This document shows, piece after piece, positions 8,513 through 16,475 of a stretch of DNA of 64,000 bases (the stretch's first letter is position 1; every line of letters starts with the position of its first letter). Below the pieces are notes generated by a model. It was not told where the DNA came from. It saw only the letters and a list, made by a program, of their open reading frames with translations, and did no database searches. The DNA is taken from NCBI GenBank assembly GCA_947626845.1, contig CANQTW010000005.1:48269-112268 (forward strand), read 5' to 3'. The DNA is from an uncultured Oscillospiraceae bacterium (GTDB lineage Bacteria; Bacillota; Clostridia; Oscillospirales; Oscillospiraceae). Made by a program: the position numbers and the translations under genes.

Positions 8513-8521
8513 GAATGTCAA
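8493..8521 (-). promoter_or_regulatory. Consensus promoter of the XRE-ImmA operon
   Basis: On the minus strand, TTGACA (8521-8516), 17 bases and TATAAT (8498-8493) are again perfect. The right half-site ACTTCCCA (8505-8512) sits in the spacer. Confidence 0.85.
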
Positions 8522-8597
8522 GAAGAAATTTGGCCCATTGTGTGTCATTTTTTACCCACGTTTGGTGATATGCTACAGGAGAAGGAAGGGGCGGGAC

Positions 8598-9953
8598 GTG
8601 TTCATCTGCATCGATTTGAAATCCTTCTACGCCTCGGTGGAGTGCGTGGACCGGGGGCTGGACCCCCTGACGGCGCGGCTGGTGGTGGCGGACGAGGAGC
8701 GGACGGACAAGACCATATGCCTGGCGGTGTCCCCGGCGCTGAAGGCCCTGGGCGTCCCCGGCAGGCCCCGGCTCTTTGAGGTCTACGAGAAGCTCCGGGA
8801 GGTGAAGGCCCGCACGGGGCGGGACGTGGACTTTCTGGTGGCGCGGCCCCGAATGGGCCTCTATATGGAAACGTCGGCGAAAATCTACGGCATCTATTTG
8901 AATTACGTCGCCCCGGAGGATATACACGTCTACTCCATCGACGAGGTGTTCATCGACGCGGCCAGGTACACAAGGCCCATGAAGCTGACGGCCCATGAGC
9001 TGGCCGTCACCATGGTCCGGGACGTCCTGCGTCAGACGGGCATCACCGCCACGGCGGGGCTGGGGACGAACCTGTACCTGGCCAAGATCGCCATGGACAT
9101 CGTGGCCAAGAGGGTGAAGCCTGACCGAGACGGGGTGCGCATCGCGGAGCTTGACGAGCAGAGCTACCGGCGGCTCCTCTGGGACCACCGGCCCATCACC
9201 GACTTCTGGCAGGTGGCCGGAGGCATTTCCGCGAGGCTGGCGGCGCTGGGGGTCTTTACCATGGGCGACCTGGCCCGTCTGAGCCTCCGGGACGAGGCCC
9301 TTCTCCACCGTGTCTTTGGGGTGGACGCGGAAATCCTCATCGACCACGCCTGGGGCGAGGAGAGCTGTACCATGGCGGACATCAAGGCCTACCGTCCCAC
9401 GGACTGTTCCCGCAGTACCGGTCAGGTGCTCTCCCGGCCCTACCGCTTTGACGAGGCGCGGATCGTCCTGCGGGAGATGGCCGAGGAGCTGGCGCTGGAC
9501 CTGACCGCCCGACAGCTCATCGCGGAGGCGGTGGTGCTCCATGTGGGCTATGACCGGGAAAACACGGGCTGGGACGGCGCCGTCAAGACCGATTATTACG
9601 GGCGCCGCGTCCCCGTCTCCGCCCACGGCACCCAGACGCTGGGCACGCCCACCGACGCGCTGTCCCGCGTGACGGGGGCCGCGCTGGCGCTTTTTGACCG
9701 GACCGTCAACCGGGAGCTGACGGTCCGGCGGCTGAATCACACCGCCATACGCCTCTCTGACGGGGCCTGCCGGATGGAGCAGACGGACCTGTTCTCCGAC
9801 CATGAGCGGGAGCGCCGGGAGAGCGCCCTCCAGCGGGCCGTTCTGGACGTACACAGAAGATACGGCAAAAACGCCCTTTTGAAGGGGCACGATTTTTTGA
9901 ACGGGGCCACCGCCAGAGAGCGGAACGGCCAGATCGGAGGTCACAGAAAATGA
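8598..9953 (+). CDS. Y-family (DinB/UmuC-like) translesion DNA polymerase
   Basis: A 451-residue lesion-bypass polymerase. Family motifs are the N-terminal metal site FICIDLKSFYASVE and the active-site segment VYSIDEVFID near residue 120, followed by the palm/thumb HhH-like region and a C-terminal little-finger domain. The start is GTG 8598, preceded by AAGGAAGGGG; no in-frame ATG precedes the catalytic motif. Its stop overlaps the next start by four bases. It resembles the UmuC/UvrX branch found with YolD-like partners in Firmicutes. Regulation by the divergent XRE/ImmA pair is suggested by promoter architecture; I see no LexA-type box here. Confidence 0.92.
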   Translation: MFICIDLKSFYASVECVDRGLDPLTARLVVADEERTDKTICLAVSPALKALGVPGRPRLFEVYEKLREVKARTGRDVDFLVARPRMGLYMETSAKIYGIYLNYVAPEDIHVYSIDEVFIDAARYTRPMKLTAHELAVTMVRDVLRQTGITATAGLGTNLYLAKIAMDIVAKRVKPDRDGVRIAELDEQSYRRLLWDHRPITDFWQVAGGISARLAALGVFTMGDLARLSLRDEALLHRVFGVDAEILIDHAWGEESCTMADIKAYRPTDCSRSTGQVLSRPYRFDEARIVLREMAEELALDLTARQLIAEAVVLHVGYDRENTGWDGAVKTDYYGRRVPVSAHGTQTLGTPTDALSRVTGAALALFDRTVNRELTVRRLNHTAIRLSDGACRMEQTDLFSDHERERRESALQRAVLDVHRRYGKNALLKGHDFLNGATARERNGQIGGHRK

Positions 9954-10339
9954 ACAGCTATCAGGACATCATCAACGCCCGCCGGGGCAGCCGCTATCCC
10001 AAAATGGCCCGCGCCGACAGGGCCAAAATCTTCGCGCCCTTCTCCGCCCTCCGGGGGCTGGACGACTCCCTGGCGGCCAGGGAGCCCCGCTTCGTCCCCC
10101 GCCCGGATATCCCCGCCGACAGGGCCGAGCTGCTGGACCGGCGGCTCCACAGCCTCCGCCGGGGCGACAGCGTCACCGTCACCTGGTTTGACTGTCAGGA
10201 GACGGAGAACGGCACGGAGTTGGGCCGCTACCGGGTCACCCAGGGGGAGTATATCGCCAGCCACCCCGCCTCCGGCGTCCTGCTTTTGACAAACGCCAAA
10301 ATCGCGACACGGGACATCCTGGACGTGGGGAGAAGATGA
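9950..10339 (+). CDS. YolD-like protein, polymerase partner
   Basis: A 129-residue protein with the YolD-family signature around residues 14-43 (PKMARADRAKIFAPFSAL, then GLDD) and a C-terminal part rich in beta-strand-like sequence. YolD-like proteins are commonly encoded beside UmuC/UvrX-type polymerases in Bacillus and relatives; their role is thought to be accessory to translesion synthesis. ATG 9950 overlaps the polymerase stop (ATGA), so translation is coupled. It is the last gene of this short operon. Confidence 0.75.
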   Translation: MNSYQDIINARRGSRYPKMARADRAKIFAPFSALRGLDDSLAAREPRFVPRPDIPADRAELLDRRLHSLRRGDSVTVTWFDCQETENGTELGRYRVTQGEYIASHPASGVLLLTNAKIATRDILDVGRR

Positions 10340-10397
10340 CCGTGCCCTCTCGCGGGGCGCTCCGGGGCGGTTTTGGCCGCCGCTTTTCCGTTCCGTC

Positions 10398-10426
10398 TTG
10401 CGTTTTCCCCCATCCCGTCGTATAAT
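10398..10426 (+). promoter_or_regulatory. Promoter of the MBL-fold gene
   Basis: TTGCGT (10398-10403) and a perfect TATAAT (10421-10426) with a 17-base spacer, about 57 bases before ATG 10484. Confidence 0.65.
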
Positions 10427-10483
10427 AGCGGATGAGAGGCGCACCGAGGGTCCGGCTTATGCCTCCGGGAAGGACGTGACGGG

Positions 10484-11623
10484 ATGAAAGCCGTAAAGAG
10501 CTTTTTCAGAAATCATACATGGGCCAGGGTCACAGGCCGGGTGGTGCTGATCGCGGCGCTGTCAGCCGCCGCTCTCGCCCTCTTCATCGGCCTCTACCCG
10601 CCCTTCAGCGCCCGCATCAGCCGCCCCGACAGGAACATCTACACCTCTCGGTCCGTCAACTACGAGGGCAACAGGTTCTTCAACGGGGAGATCACCGCCA
10701 TGCGCACACAGGGAACAGACCCCGGCGCCGGCCTCTCCACCGGCAAGGGGACAGCCCCGACGGAGCCGCTTCCCGCCGTCGCGCCCGCCCTGCTCAGCGA
10801 TCCGGGGGAGGACAGCCTGACCGTCACCTGGCTGGGGCACTCCACCGTCCTTTTGCAGATGAGCGGCCTCAATATCCTCTTTGATCCGATGCTGTCGGAG
10901 CGTGCCTCGCCGGTGTCCTTCGCCGGCCCCCGCCGCTTCGCGCCCCCCGCCATGACGGCGGAGGCGCTGCCGTCCATCGACGCGGTGATCATCACCCACG
11001 ACCACTACGACCATCTGGATATGGACACCATTCAGGCCATCGACGGCAAGGTAAGCCGCTACATCGTCCCCTTCGGCATTGAAAACGACCTGCGCCGCTG
11101 GGGCGTGGCCGGAGATAAGATCACAGCCCTGGGCTGGTGGGAGGAGACGGAGATAGACTCCCTCACCGTGGCCTGCACCCCCGCCCGCCATTACTCAGGC
11201 CGGAACATCACGGATAAGAACCGCACCCTCTGGGCCTCCTGGGCGCTGATAAACGACGCCCATAAGGTCTTTGTCAGCGGCGGCACCGGCATGGGAAGCC
11301 ACTTTGAGGCAATCCACAACCGCTTTGGCGATTTCGACCTGGCGCTCCTGGACTGCGGCCAGTACAGCGCGGACCAGGCCCAGGTATATATGTTCCCGGA
11401 GGAGGCCGTGGACGCCGCCCTGACGCTGGGCGCGAAGGCCGCTATGCCTATCCACTGGGGCGCTTTCGCCCTCTCCGGTCACAGCTGGGACGACCCCGTC
11501 CAGCGCTTTGCCCTACGGGCGGAAGAGACGGGCCTTGCCGCCCTGACCCCCCGCCTTGGCGAGACGGTCAACTGGGCGGACGGTCCCTTCTCCCCCTCCT
11601 GGTGGTGGCGGGACATCAAGTAG
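10484..11623 (+). CDS. Membrane-anchored MBL-fold hydrolase, NAPE-PLD/UlaG-like
   Basis: A 379-residue metallo-beta-lactamase-fold protein. One hydrophobic N-terminal segment (about residues 18-39) probably anchors it, with the catalytic domain outside. The zinc motif ITHDHYDHLDMD lies near residue 170, preceded by VTWLGHSTVLLQMSGLNILFDPM, typical of the NAPE-PLD/Lactamase_B_2 group. Downstream metal residues appear in TPARHYSGR, LLDCGQY and MPIHWGAF. Substrate is unknown; phospholipid or lactone hydrolysis are family possibilities. Its own promoter and a following bidirectional terminator make it monocistronic. Confidence 0.87.
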   Translation: MKAVKSFFRNHTWARVTGRVVLIAALSAAALALFIGLYPPFSARISRPDRNIYTSRSVNYEGNRFFNGEITAMRTQGTDPGAGLSTGKGTAPTEPLPAVAPALLSDPGEDSLTVTWLGHSTVLLQMSGLNILFDPMLSERASPVSFAGPRRFAPPAMTAEALPSIDAVIITHDHYDHLDMDTIQAIDGKVSRYIVPFGIENDLRRWGVAGDKITALGWWEETEIDSLTVACTPARHYSGRNITDKNRTLWASWALINDAHKVFVSGGTGMGSHFEAIHNRFGDFDLALLDCGQYSADQAQVYMFPEEAVDAALTLGAKAAMPIHWGAFALSGHSWDDPVQRFALRAEETGLAALTPRLGETVNWADGPFSPSWWWRDIK

Positions 11624-11679
11624 GCCGCCCTGAAAGGCCGCGGCGGGCCGATATGGCCGCCGTCCCCGCAGACAGCTTC

Positions 11680-11715
11680 AAAAAAATCTTCTCTCCAGGG
11701 AGAGAAGATTTTTTT
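11680..11715. terminator. Bidirectional intrinsic terminator
   Basis: A run of seven A, stem ATCTTCTCTC pairing with GAGAGAAGAT around a tight CAGG loop, then seven T. It ends the MBL gene. Confidence 0.85.
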
Positions 11716-11811
11716 GCGTCCAAACCCAAATTTATCCGTTTTGATGCACTTTTCTGTCCGTTTTTATTCCCGCCCGCGGTACTATCGTGTCCGAGGAAAG
11801 GGGAGAAACGG

Positions 11812-12858
11812 ATGAAGATCGCAGAAGGGAGAGGGGACCTTGCCCGCGCGGAGGCGTTTTTGAACGGCCTGCGGGGCGCGCCCTTCATGCAGTCGCCCCT
11901 GTGGGCGGAGGTGAAGGGGGCGTGGAAGCATGAAATGATCCTGGCGGAGGCCCCGAATGGCCGCGTCACCGGCGTCATGAGCCTGCTCGTCCGGCATGTC
12001 CCCTTTTTTGGGAACGTCATCTACTGCCCCCGCGGGCCGGTGTGGGAAAAAACTGACCGGGACACCCTGGCCCAGCTGACCGCCGGGGCCTGGGAGATCA
12101 TCGGTAAATACCGCGCCGCCGGCCTTCACGCCGAGCCGGACATCTCGGAGACGGACACAGGCGCGCTGTTCCTTTTCGACGCACTGGGCTGGCGGCGCCG
12201 CCCCTGCCGGGACGTGTATGACACGGTCCAGCCCCGTTCCCTGTTCCGTGTGGAGCTTCGGGGAAAGACGGAGGAGGAGCTGCTGGCGGGCTTTCACAAA
12301 AAGCTCCGCTACAACATCCGCCTGGCTCAGCGGCGGGGCGTGGAGATCGTGGAGGGAGGCCGGGGCGATTTGCCGAACCTCTCCCGACTCATGGCCGTCA
12401 CCGCCCGTCGGGACGGCTTTCAGCCCAGGCCGCCGGAGTATTTCACCCGAATCTGGGACGCGCTGGGGCCGGAGCATGTGTCCCTGCTGCAGGCAAAGGT
12501 GGACGGGGAGATCGCCGCCGCGGGGCTTTTCGTCCACTACGGCGGGCGCACCTGGTATCTCTACGGGGCCAGCGCCGACAGGCACCGGGAGAACATGCCC
12601 TGTCACCTTCTCCACTGGGAGGCCATTCGCCGCGCCCTGGCGCGGGGGGATGACGTCTACGACCTGCGGGGCTTTCTGGAACGGGAGGACGACAGCTGCG
12701 GCCTCTACCGGTTCAAGCGGCAGTTCGGCGGGGCGCTGGTGCGTCTCGCCGGGGAGCTGTGCCTGACCGCCTCCCCCATCCGTTACAACCTCCTGCGCGC
12801 CGCGGAGCGGAGCTACCTGAAGCTTGTGCCGAAGATAAAGCGGAATGCCAACCTCTAA
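11812..12858 (+). CDS. FemAB/FemX-like peptidoglycan bridge aminoacyltransferase
   Basis: A 348-residue protein of the FemXAB/GNAT superfamily, which adds amino acids from aminoacyl-tRNA to lipid II or the stem peptide lysine. Supporting segments are the N-terminal SPLWAEVKGAWKHE, the central RVELRGKTEEELLAGFHKKLRYNIRLAQRRGVEI typical of the family (here positions about 145-178), and the C-terminal YDLRGF with LYRFKRQFGG. ATG 11812 follows GGGGAG at proper spacing; longer starts lie in the terminator. It stands alone between repeats. The bridge residue transferred cannot be told from sequence. Confidence 0.85.
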   Translation: MKIAEGRGDLARAEAFLNGLRGAPFMQSPLWAEVKGAWKHEMILAEAPNGRVTGVMSLLVRHVPFFGNVIYCPRGPVWEKTDRDTLAQLTAGAWEIIGKYRAAGLHAEPDISETDTGALFLFDALGWRRRPCRDVYDTVQPRSLFRVELRGKTEEELLAGFHKKLRYNIRLAQRRGVEIVEGGRGDLPNLSRLMAVTARRDGFQPRPPEYFTRIWDALGPEHVSLLQAKVDGEIAAAGLFVHYGGRTWYLYGASADRHRENMPCHLLHWEAIRRALARGDDVYDLRGFLEREDDSCGLYRFKRQFGGALVRLAGELCLTASPIRYNLLRAAERSYLKLVPKIKRNANL

Positions 12859-13224
12859 TGACCGTTCGCGCCCTCCGGTCAAGGCCATTTATCAAATAGC
12901 TGTTTTGACAAACTGAAAGGGCTGTGAAAAAAGTCTATGAAAAAAGGGAGGGTTTGGCCCCTACATGTACATTGCCCGAAATACGGTGGGCCGCCGTGGG
13001 CGGCGGCCCCAACGGCGTTAAAATTAAATTTCCAGAAATTCGGCGGGCGGGTTCCAAACCCGCCCGCGCGGATGGTTCGGCTTTTTATCATTTTGGGGTT
13101 ACTGGGACGCTTTTTCCACTGCCCCATTTTTCTATTTTCTCCCAATTCCCTTTTGCGTTTCTGGAATATCGGGGTGTCAAGTTTCCATAGGGGGCGATAT
13201 GTTTTGACAAGAGGAAAACGTCCA
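12859..13224. other. Gene-free spacer with short palindromic repeats
   Basis: This spacer holds a palindrome GGGCCGCC/GGCGGCCC at 12988-13015 of the same kind as those at 6794-7016, and a second palindrome, GGCGGGCGGGTT/AACCCGCCCG, near 13041-13068. I see no gene. Confidence 0.55.
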
Positions 13225-13860
13225 CTATTGGCCATACGCTTTCAGCTCTTCCAGGAATTCCTTATATTCCTCATCGGACCAATAGAAGGTAAGCTCTTCC
13301 TCGGAATAGTCTTCTGGTTTGTCTCTCATGAAGCTGTTTCCGATGTCATAGTTAAACCTTCGCAGGATCGCTTCGGCAAACTCTCTGAAAAACATTCCGA
13401 TCCCCGTTATAACATTACCGTCTTCAACGACCCCCCTGTGGATGAAGTTATCTTTTTCGATGAACGGAAAGGTATCTGCCATCTGCATGAAATAGCCCGA
13501 CGTAAACTTCTTGCCGCGAAAGATTCCTGCCTTAGAGAGCAGCAACGGAGAGGACGAAATAGCCGCGAAAACGATGTCCGAGTTTGCTCCTTTTTGAAGA
13601 AAATTGATCAGCTTATCATCAAACAGGGCCGGTAGGGGGTCAATCGTTCCCGGTAGGATCACACAATCATAATCGGTTATCTCGACTTCTGCCGTTGTTT
13701 TGCTTGGTGTGACCGCCAAGCCTTCCTCACTCAGATATGTCTTGCTTTCACTGGCGATATAATCAATTTTTTCCCCAAACCAGACCGTCAGCACGGATGT
13801 CAGGCAGGTTATCTCCTGTAAGGAAAAGTTTGGGTACAGCATGACCGCAAACCGGTTCAT
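13225..13860 (-). CDS. DJ-1/PfpI-like protein lacking the nucleophile cysteine
   Basis: A 211-residue protein of the DJ-1/PfpI (class I glutamine-amidotransferase-like) fold: RFAVMLYPNFSLQEIT at the N-terminus, DYDCVILPGT in the middle and a nucleophile-elbow region reading AAISSSPLLLSKAG. Most members have a cysteine at the elbow (AxCxG/H); here it appears to be serine, so classical chemistry is doubtful. ATG 13860 is chosen for its GGAGG nine bases upstream. The gene is visibly more AT-rich than its neighbours and stands alone between repeat-containing spacers, which suggests recent acquisition. It may be regulatory or catalytically altered. Confidence 0.78.
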   Translation of the reverse strand: MNRFAVMLYPNFSLQEITCLTSVLTVWFGEKIDYIASESKTYLSEEGLAVTPSKTTAEVEITDYDCVILPGTIDPLPALFDDKLINFLQKGANSDIVFAAISSSPLLLSKAGIFRGKKFTSGYFMQMADTFPFIEKDNFIHRGVVEDGNVITGIGMFFREFAEAILRRFNYDIGNSFMRDKPEDYSEEELTFYWSDEEYKEFLEELKAYGQ

Positions 13861-14020
13861 TCTAATATTCCTCCATAAATCCTGATTTGTCAAACGCTGT
13901 TCTTCCTGACATATGCCCTTATATCATCCATACGCAGAAAACTTATTGCCCGTAAAAACGGTGGTTCGGCGTCTTGTATGGGGAACAGAACGTTAATTGG
14001 GGCTCTATTTTACAGCGTTA

Positions 14021-15304
14021 TCACACCTTTTCCAGGGCCTGGGCGATGTCGGCGATCAGGTCCGCCGCGTCCTCAAGGCCGCAGGACATGCGCACAAGGT
14101 CTGGGGTGATACCGGCGGCCACCAGCTCCTGGTCGTTCATCTGCCGGTGGGTGGCGCTGGCCGGATGGAGGCAGCAGGTGCGGGCGTCGGCCACGTGGGT
14201 CTCGATGGCCCCCAGGCGCAGGTGCTTCATGAACGTCTCGGCGGCGCTCCTGCCGCCCTTGAAGCCGAAGCTGACCACGCCGCAGGTGCCGTTGGGCATG
14301 TATTTTTCCGCCAAGCTGTGGTACTTGTCCCCCTCCAGGCCGGGGTAGATGACGAAGCTGATCTTGGGGTGATCTTTCAAAAATTTCGCCACGGCCAGGC
14401 CGTTTTCACAGTGCCGGGGCATCCTGACGTGGAGGCTCTCCAGCCCCAGATTCAGGATGAAGGCGTTCTGGGGGGACTGGATGGAGCCGAAGTCCCGCAT
14501 GAGCTGGGCGGTACATTTGGTGATAAAGGCCCCGCCCAGGCCGAATTTCTCCGCGTAGGTGACACCGTGGTAGCTGTCGTCGGGGGTGGTGAGGCCGGGG
14601 AATTTGTCGGCGTGAGCCATCCAGTCGAATTTGCCGGAGTCCACGATGGCCCCGCCCACGCCGGCGCCGTGGCCGTCCATGTACTTGGTGGTGGAGTGGG
14701 TGACGATGTCCGCGCCCCACTGGATGGGCCGGCAGTTGACGGGGGTGGCGAAGGTGTTGTCCACGATGAGGGGGACGCCGTGGGCGTGGGCGGCCTTGGC
14801 GAATTTCTCGATATCCAGGACGGTGAGGGCCGGATTGGCGATGGTCTCCCCGAATACGGCCTTGGTGTTGGGCTTAAAGGCGGCGTTCAGCTCCTCCTCG
14901 GTGCAGTCCGGGGAGACGAAGGTAAAGTCCACGCCCATCTTGCGCATGGTCACGTGGAAGAGGTTATAGGTGCCGCCGTAGATGGTAGAGGAGGCCACCA
15001 CATGGTCGCCGCAGGTGGCGATATTGAAAACGGCGTAGAAGTTGGCCGCCTGGCCGGAGCTGGTGAGCATGGCCGCGGTGCCGCCCTCCAGGGCCGCGAT
15101 CTTGGCGGCCACATAGTCGTTGGTGGGGTTCTGGAGGCGGGTGTAGAAGTAGCCGGACTCCTCCAGGTCAAAAAGCTTGCCCATGTGCTCGCTGGTGTCG
15201 TATTTAAAGGTGGTGGACTGGATAATGGGGATCTGCCGGGGCTCGCCGTTTCCCGGCGTATAGCCCGCCTGGACGCATTTTGTGCCGATGCCCTGCTTAC
15301 TCAT
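14021..15304 (-). CDS. metY: O-acetylhomoserine sulfhydrylase (PLP enzyme)
   Basis: A 427-residue Cys/Met-metabolism PLP enzyme that makes homocysteine from O-acetylhomoserine and sulfide. The PLP-binding lysine lies in THSTTKYMDGHG, with a conserved internal VDNTFATPVNCRPIQWGAD. The length fits MetY better than the shorter MetB/MetC. ATG 15304 has GAGGT upstream; the longer frame runs into non-conserved, low-complexity codons. It is monocistronic and convergent with the DJ-1-like gene. I see no SAM riboswitch in its 5' region. Confidence 0.92.
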   Translation of the reverse strand: MSKQGIGTKCVQAGYTPGNGEPRQIPIIQSTTFKYDTSEHMGKLFDLEESGYFYTRLQNPTNDYVAAKIAALEGGTAAMLTSSGQAANFYAVFNIATCGDHVVASSTIYGGTYNLFHVTMRKMGVDFTFVSPDCTEEELNAAFKPNTKAVFGETIANPALTVLDIEKFAKAAHAHGVPLIVDNTFATPVNCRPIQWGADIVTHSTTKYMDGHGAGVGGAIVDSGKFDWMAHADKFPGLTTPDDSYHGVTYAEKFGLGGAFITKCTAQLMRDFGSIQSPQNAFILNLGLESLHVRMPRHCENGLAVAKFLKDHPKISFVIYPGLEGDKYHSLAEKYMPNGTCGVVSFGFKGGRSAAETFMKHLRLGAIETHVADARTCCLHPASATHRQMNDQELVAAGITPDLVRMSCGLEDAADLIADIAQALEKV

Positions 15305-15481
15305 GGTGATGTACCTCGCTTTGCCGTAAGATTTTACCGTCCCGGAGGGGACGACATTTTTTCCGTTCCATTTTACCCCGTCCGCTCCCATTTTGCAAGG
15401 AAAAACGTGGCATCTCCCCGAAGGTTCGCCCTCTTTTTCCCTGCCGGTGGAGGCGTTTTTCGCTTTTTCCCGGCAAAAAGC

Positions 15482-15510
15482 TTGCCAAAAGTCCCACAAA
15501 AGGGTAAAAT
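15482..15510 (+). promoter_or_regulatory. Promoter of the WG/SLH surface-protein gene
   Basis: TTGCCA (15482-15487), 17 bases, TAAAAT (15505-15510); about 27 bases later comes GGAGG and ATG 15543. Confidence 0.6.
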
Positions 15511-15542
15511 ATACGGGAATTCTCCCACACGGAGGTTTTACC

Positions 15543-16475
15543 ATGAGACGAAGATTTTTTTCGGTCCTTCTGACGGTCCTCATATTGGCGGCATCCGTCC
15601 CCGCGGCCCAGGCGTCCTACATGGCGGGCATCACCGCCGAAACGGCCATCGAGGCCCGGTTTGACGGCGCGGCCCCCTTCTCCGGCGGGCTGGCCGCCGT
15701 GGAGCAGGGCGGCCAGTGGGGCTACATCGACGAGCGCGGCAGGACGGTCATCCCTTTCTCCTATGACTACGCCGGCCCCTTCTCCGACGGCTGCGCCCTG
15801 GCGGGGAAGGTGGAGCGTATTTCCGACCCCTACGCCGGGACCGGCGCGACGGCGGAGGACATGATGGTGTTCTACCTGCTGCGGGATACTGGCTCCTCCA
15901 GGCGGCTGGAGTACCGGGACGCCGCCGGCCACGTCTACCCCGTTTTTGCGCGGGCGGCGGATTTTGACCCCGGCGATTACGCCGCCTGCCGCTTCAACGG
16001 CGGCGCCATCGTGGTGCGGGGCCGCGTCTTTTCCGCCCAGGGCGTGGAGATCCGGCCCAACGCCGACGCGCTCCGGTCACTGGCGGAGACCGCGGCAAGG
16101 CTGGACTTCTGGTGGCTCTCCTCCAACGCCGAATGGGTGTCCCTGTCTCCCCTGTGCGTAGACGGGCAGGTCATGATGGAGCTTCTAAGCGATATCCCCG
16201 GCGCTCCCGGCCTCTACTTCCAGATGGACCTGAATGGCGCGCTGGTGCGCGATTACGCCGGCCTCTCCGCGGAAAACGCCCTGTTCGGCGCGGACGCCCC
16301 GCGTATCAACGTGCTCTACCCGCCGGTGGACGGTCTTCTCTGCGCGGGACGGCCTGACGCCGCCTCCGACGGCTCCGTGCGGGAGCTCTACGGGATGCTG
16401 GACACCGAGGGCCGCTGGGTCATCGAGCCGCATATACCGACTTCCGCTGTCTCTCGCAGGGCGTCTTCTTTGTGA
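15543..16475 (+). CDS. WG-repeat surface protein, N-terminal part of a frameshifted gene
   Basis: This 310-codon frame begins with a signal peptide (MRRRFFSVLLTVLILAASV, then PAAQA) and WG-like repeats, for example LAAVEQGGQWGYIDERGRTVIPF. It ends prematurely after EPHIPTSAVSRRASSL. The next frame continues the same repeat sense with DFRCLSQGVFFVNGLW directly from 16440 on, so one base appears missing near 16430-16440 (GAGCCGCATATACCGAC). ATG 15543 has GGAGG upstream. The restored product would be about 635 residues and cell-surface bound. Whether the shift is real or a sequencing error cannot be decided here. Confidence 0.8.
   Translation: MRRRFFSVLLTVLILAASVPAAQASYMAGITAETAIEARFDGAAPFSGGLAAVEQGGQWGYIDERGRTVIPFSYDYAGPFSDGCALAGKVERISDPYAGTGATAEDMMVFYLLRDTGSSRRLEYRDAAGHVYPVFARAADFDPGDYAACRFNGGAIVVRGRVFSAQGVEIRPNADALRSLAETAARLDFWWLSSNAEWVSLSPLCVDGQVMMELLSDIPGAPGLYFQMDLNGALVRDYAGLSAENALFGADAPRINVLYPPVDGLLCAGRPDAASDGSVRELYGMLDTEGRWVIEPHIPTSAVSRRASSL

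Noticed and set aside
15305..15542. SAM riboswitch upstream of metY
   Set aside because: No S-box core or matching hairpins could be found on the minus strand.
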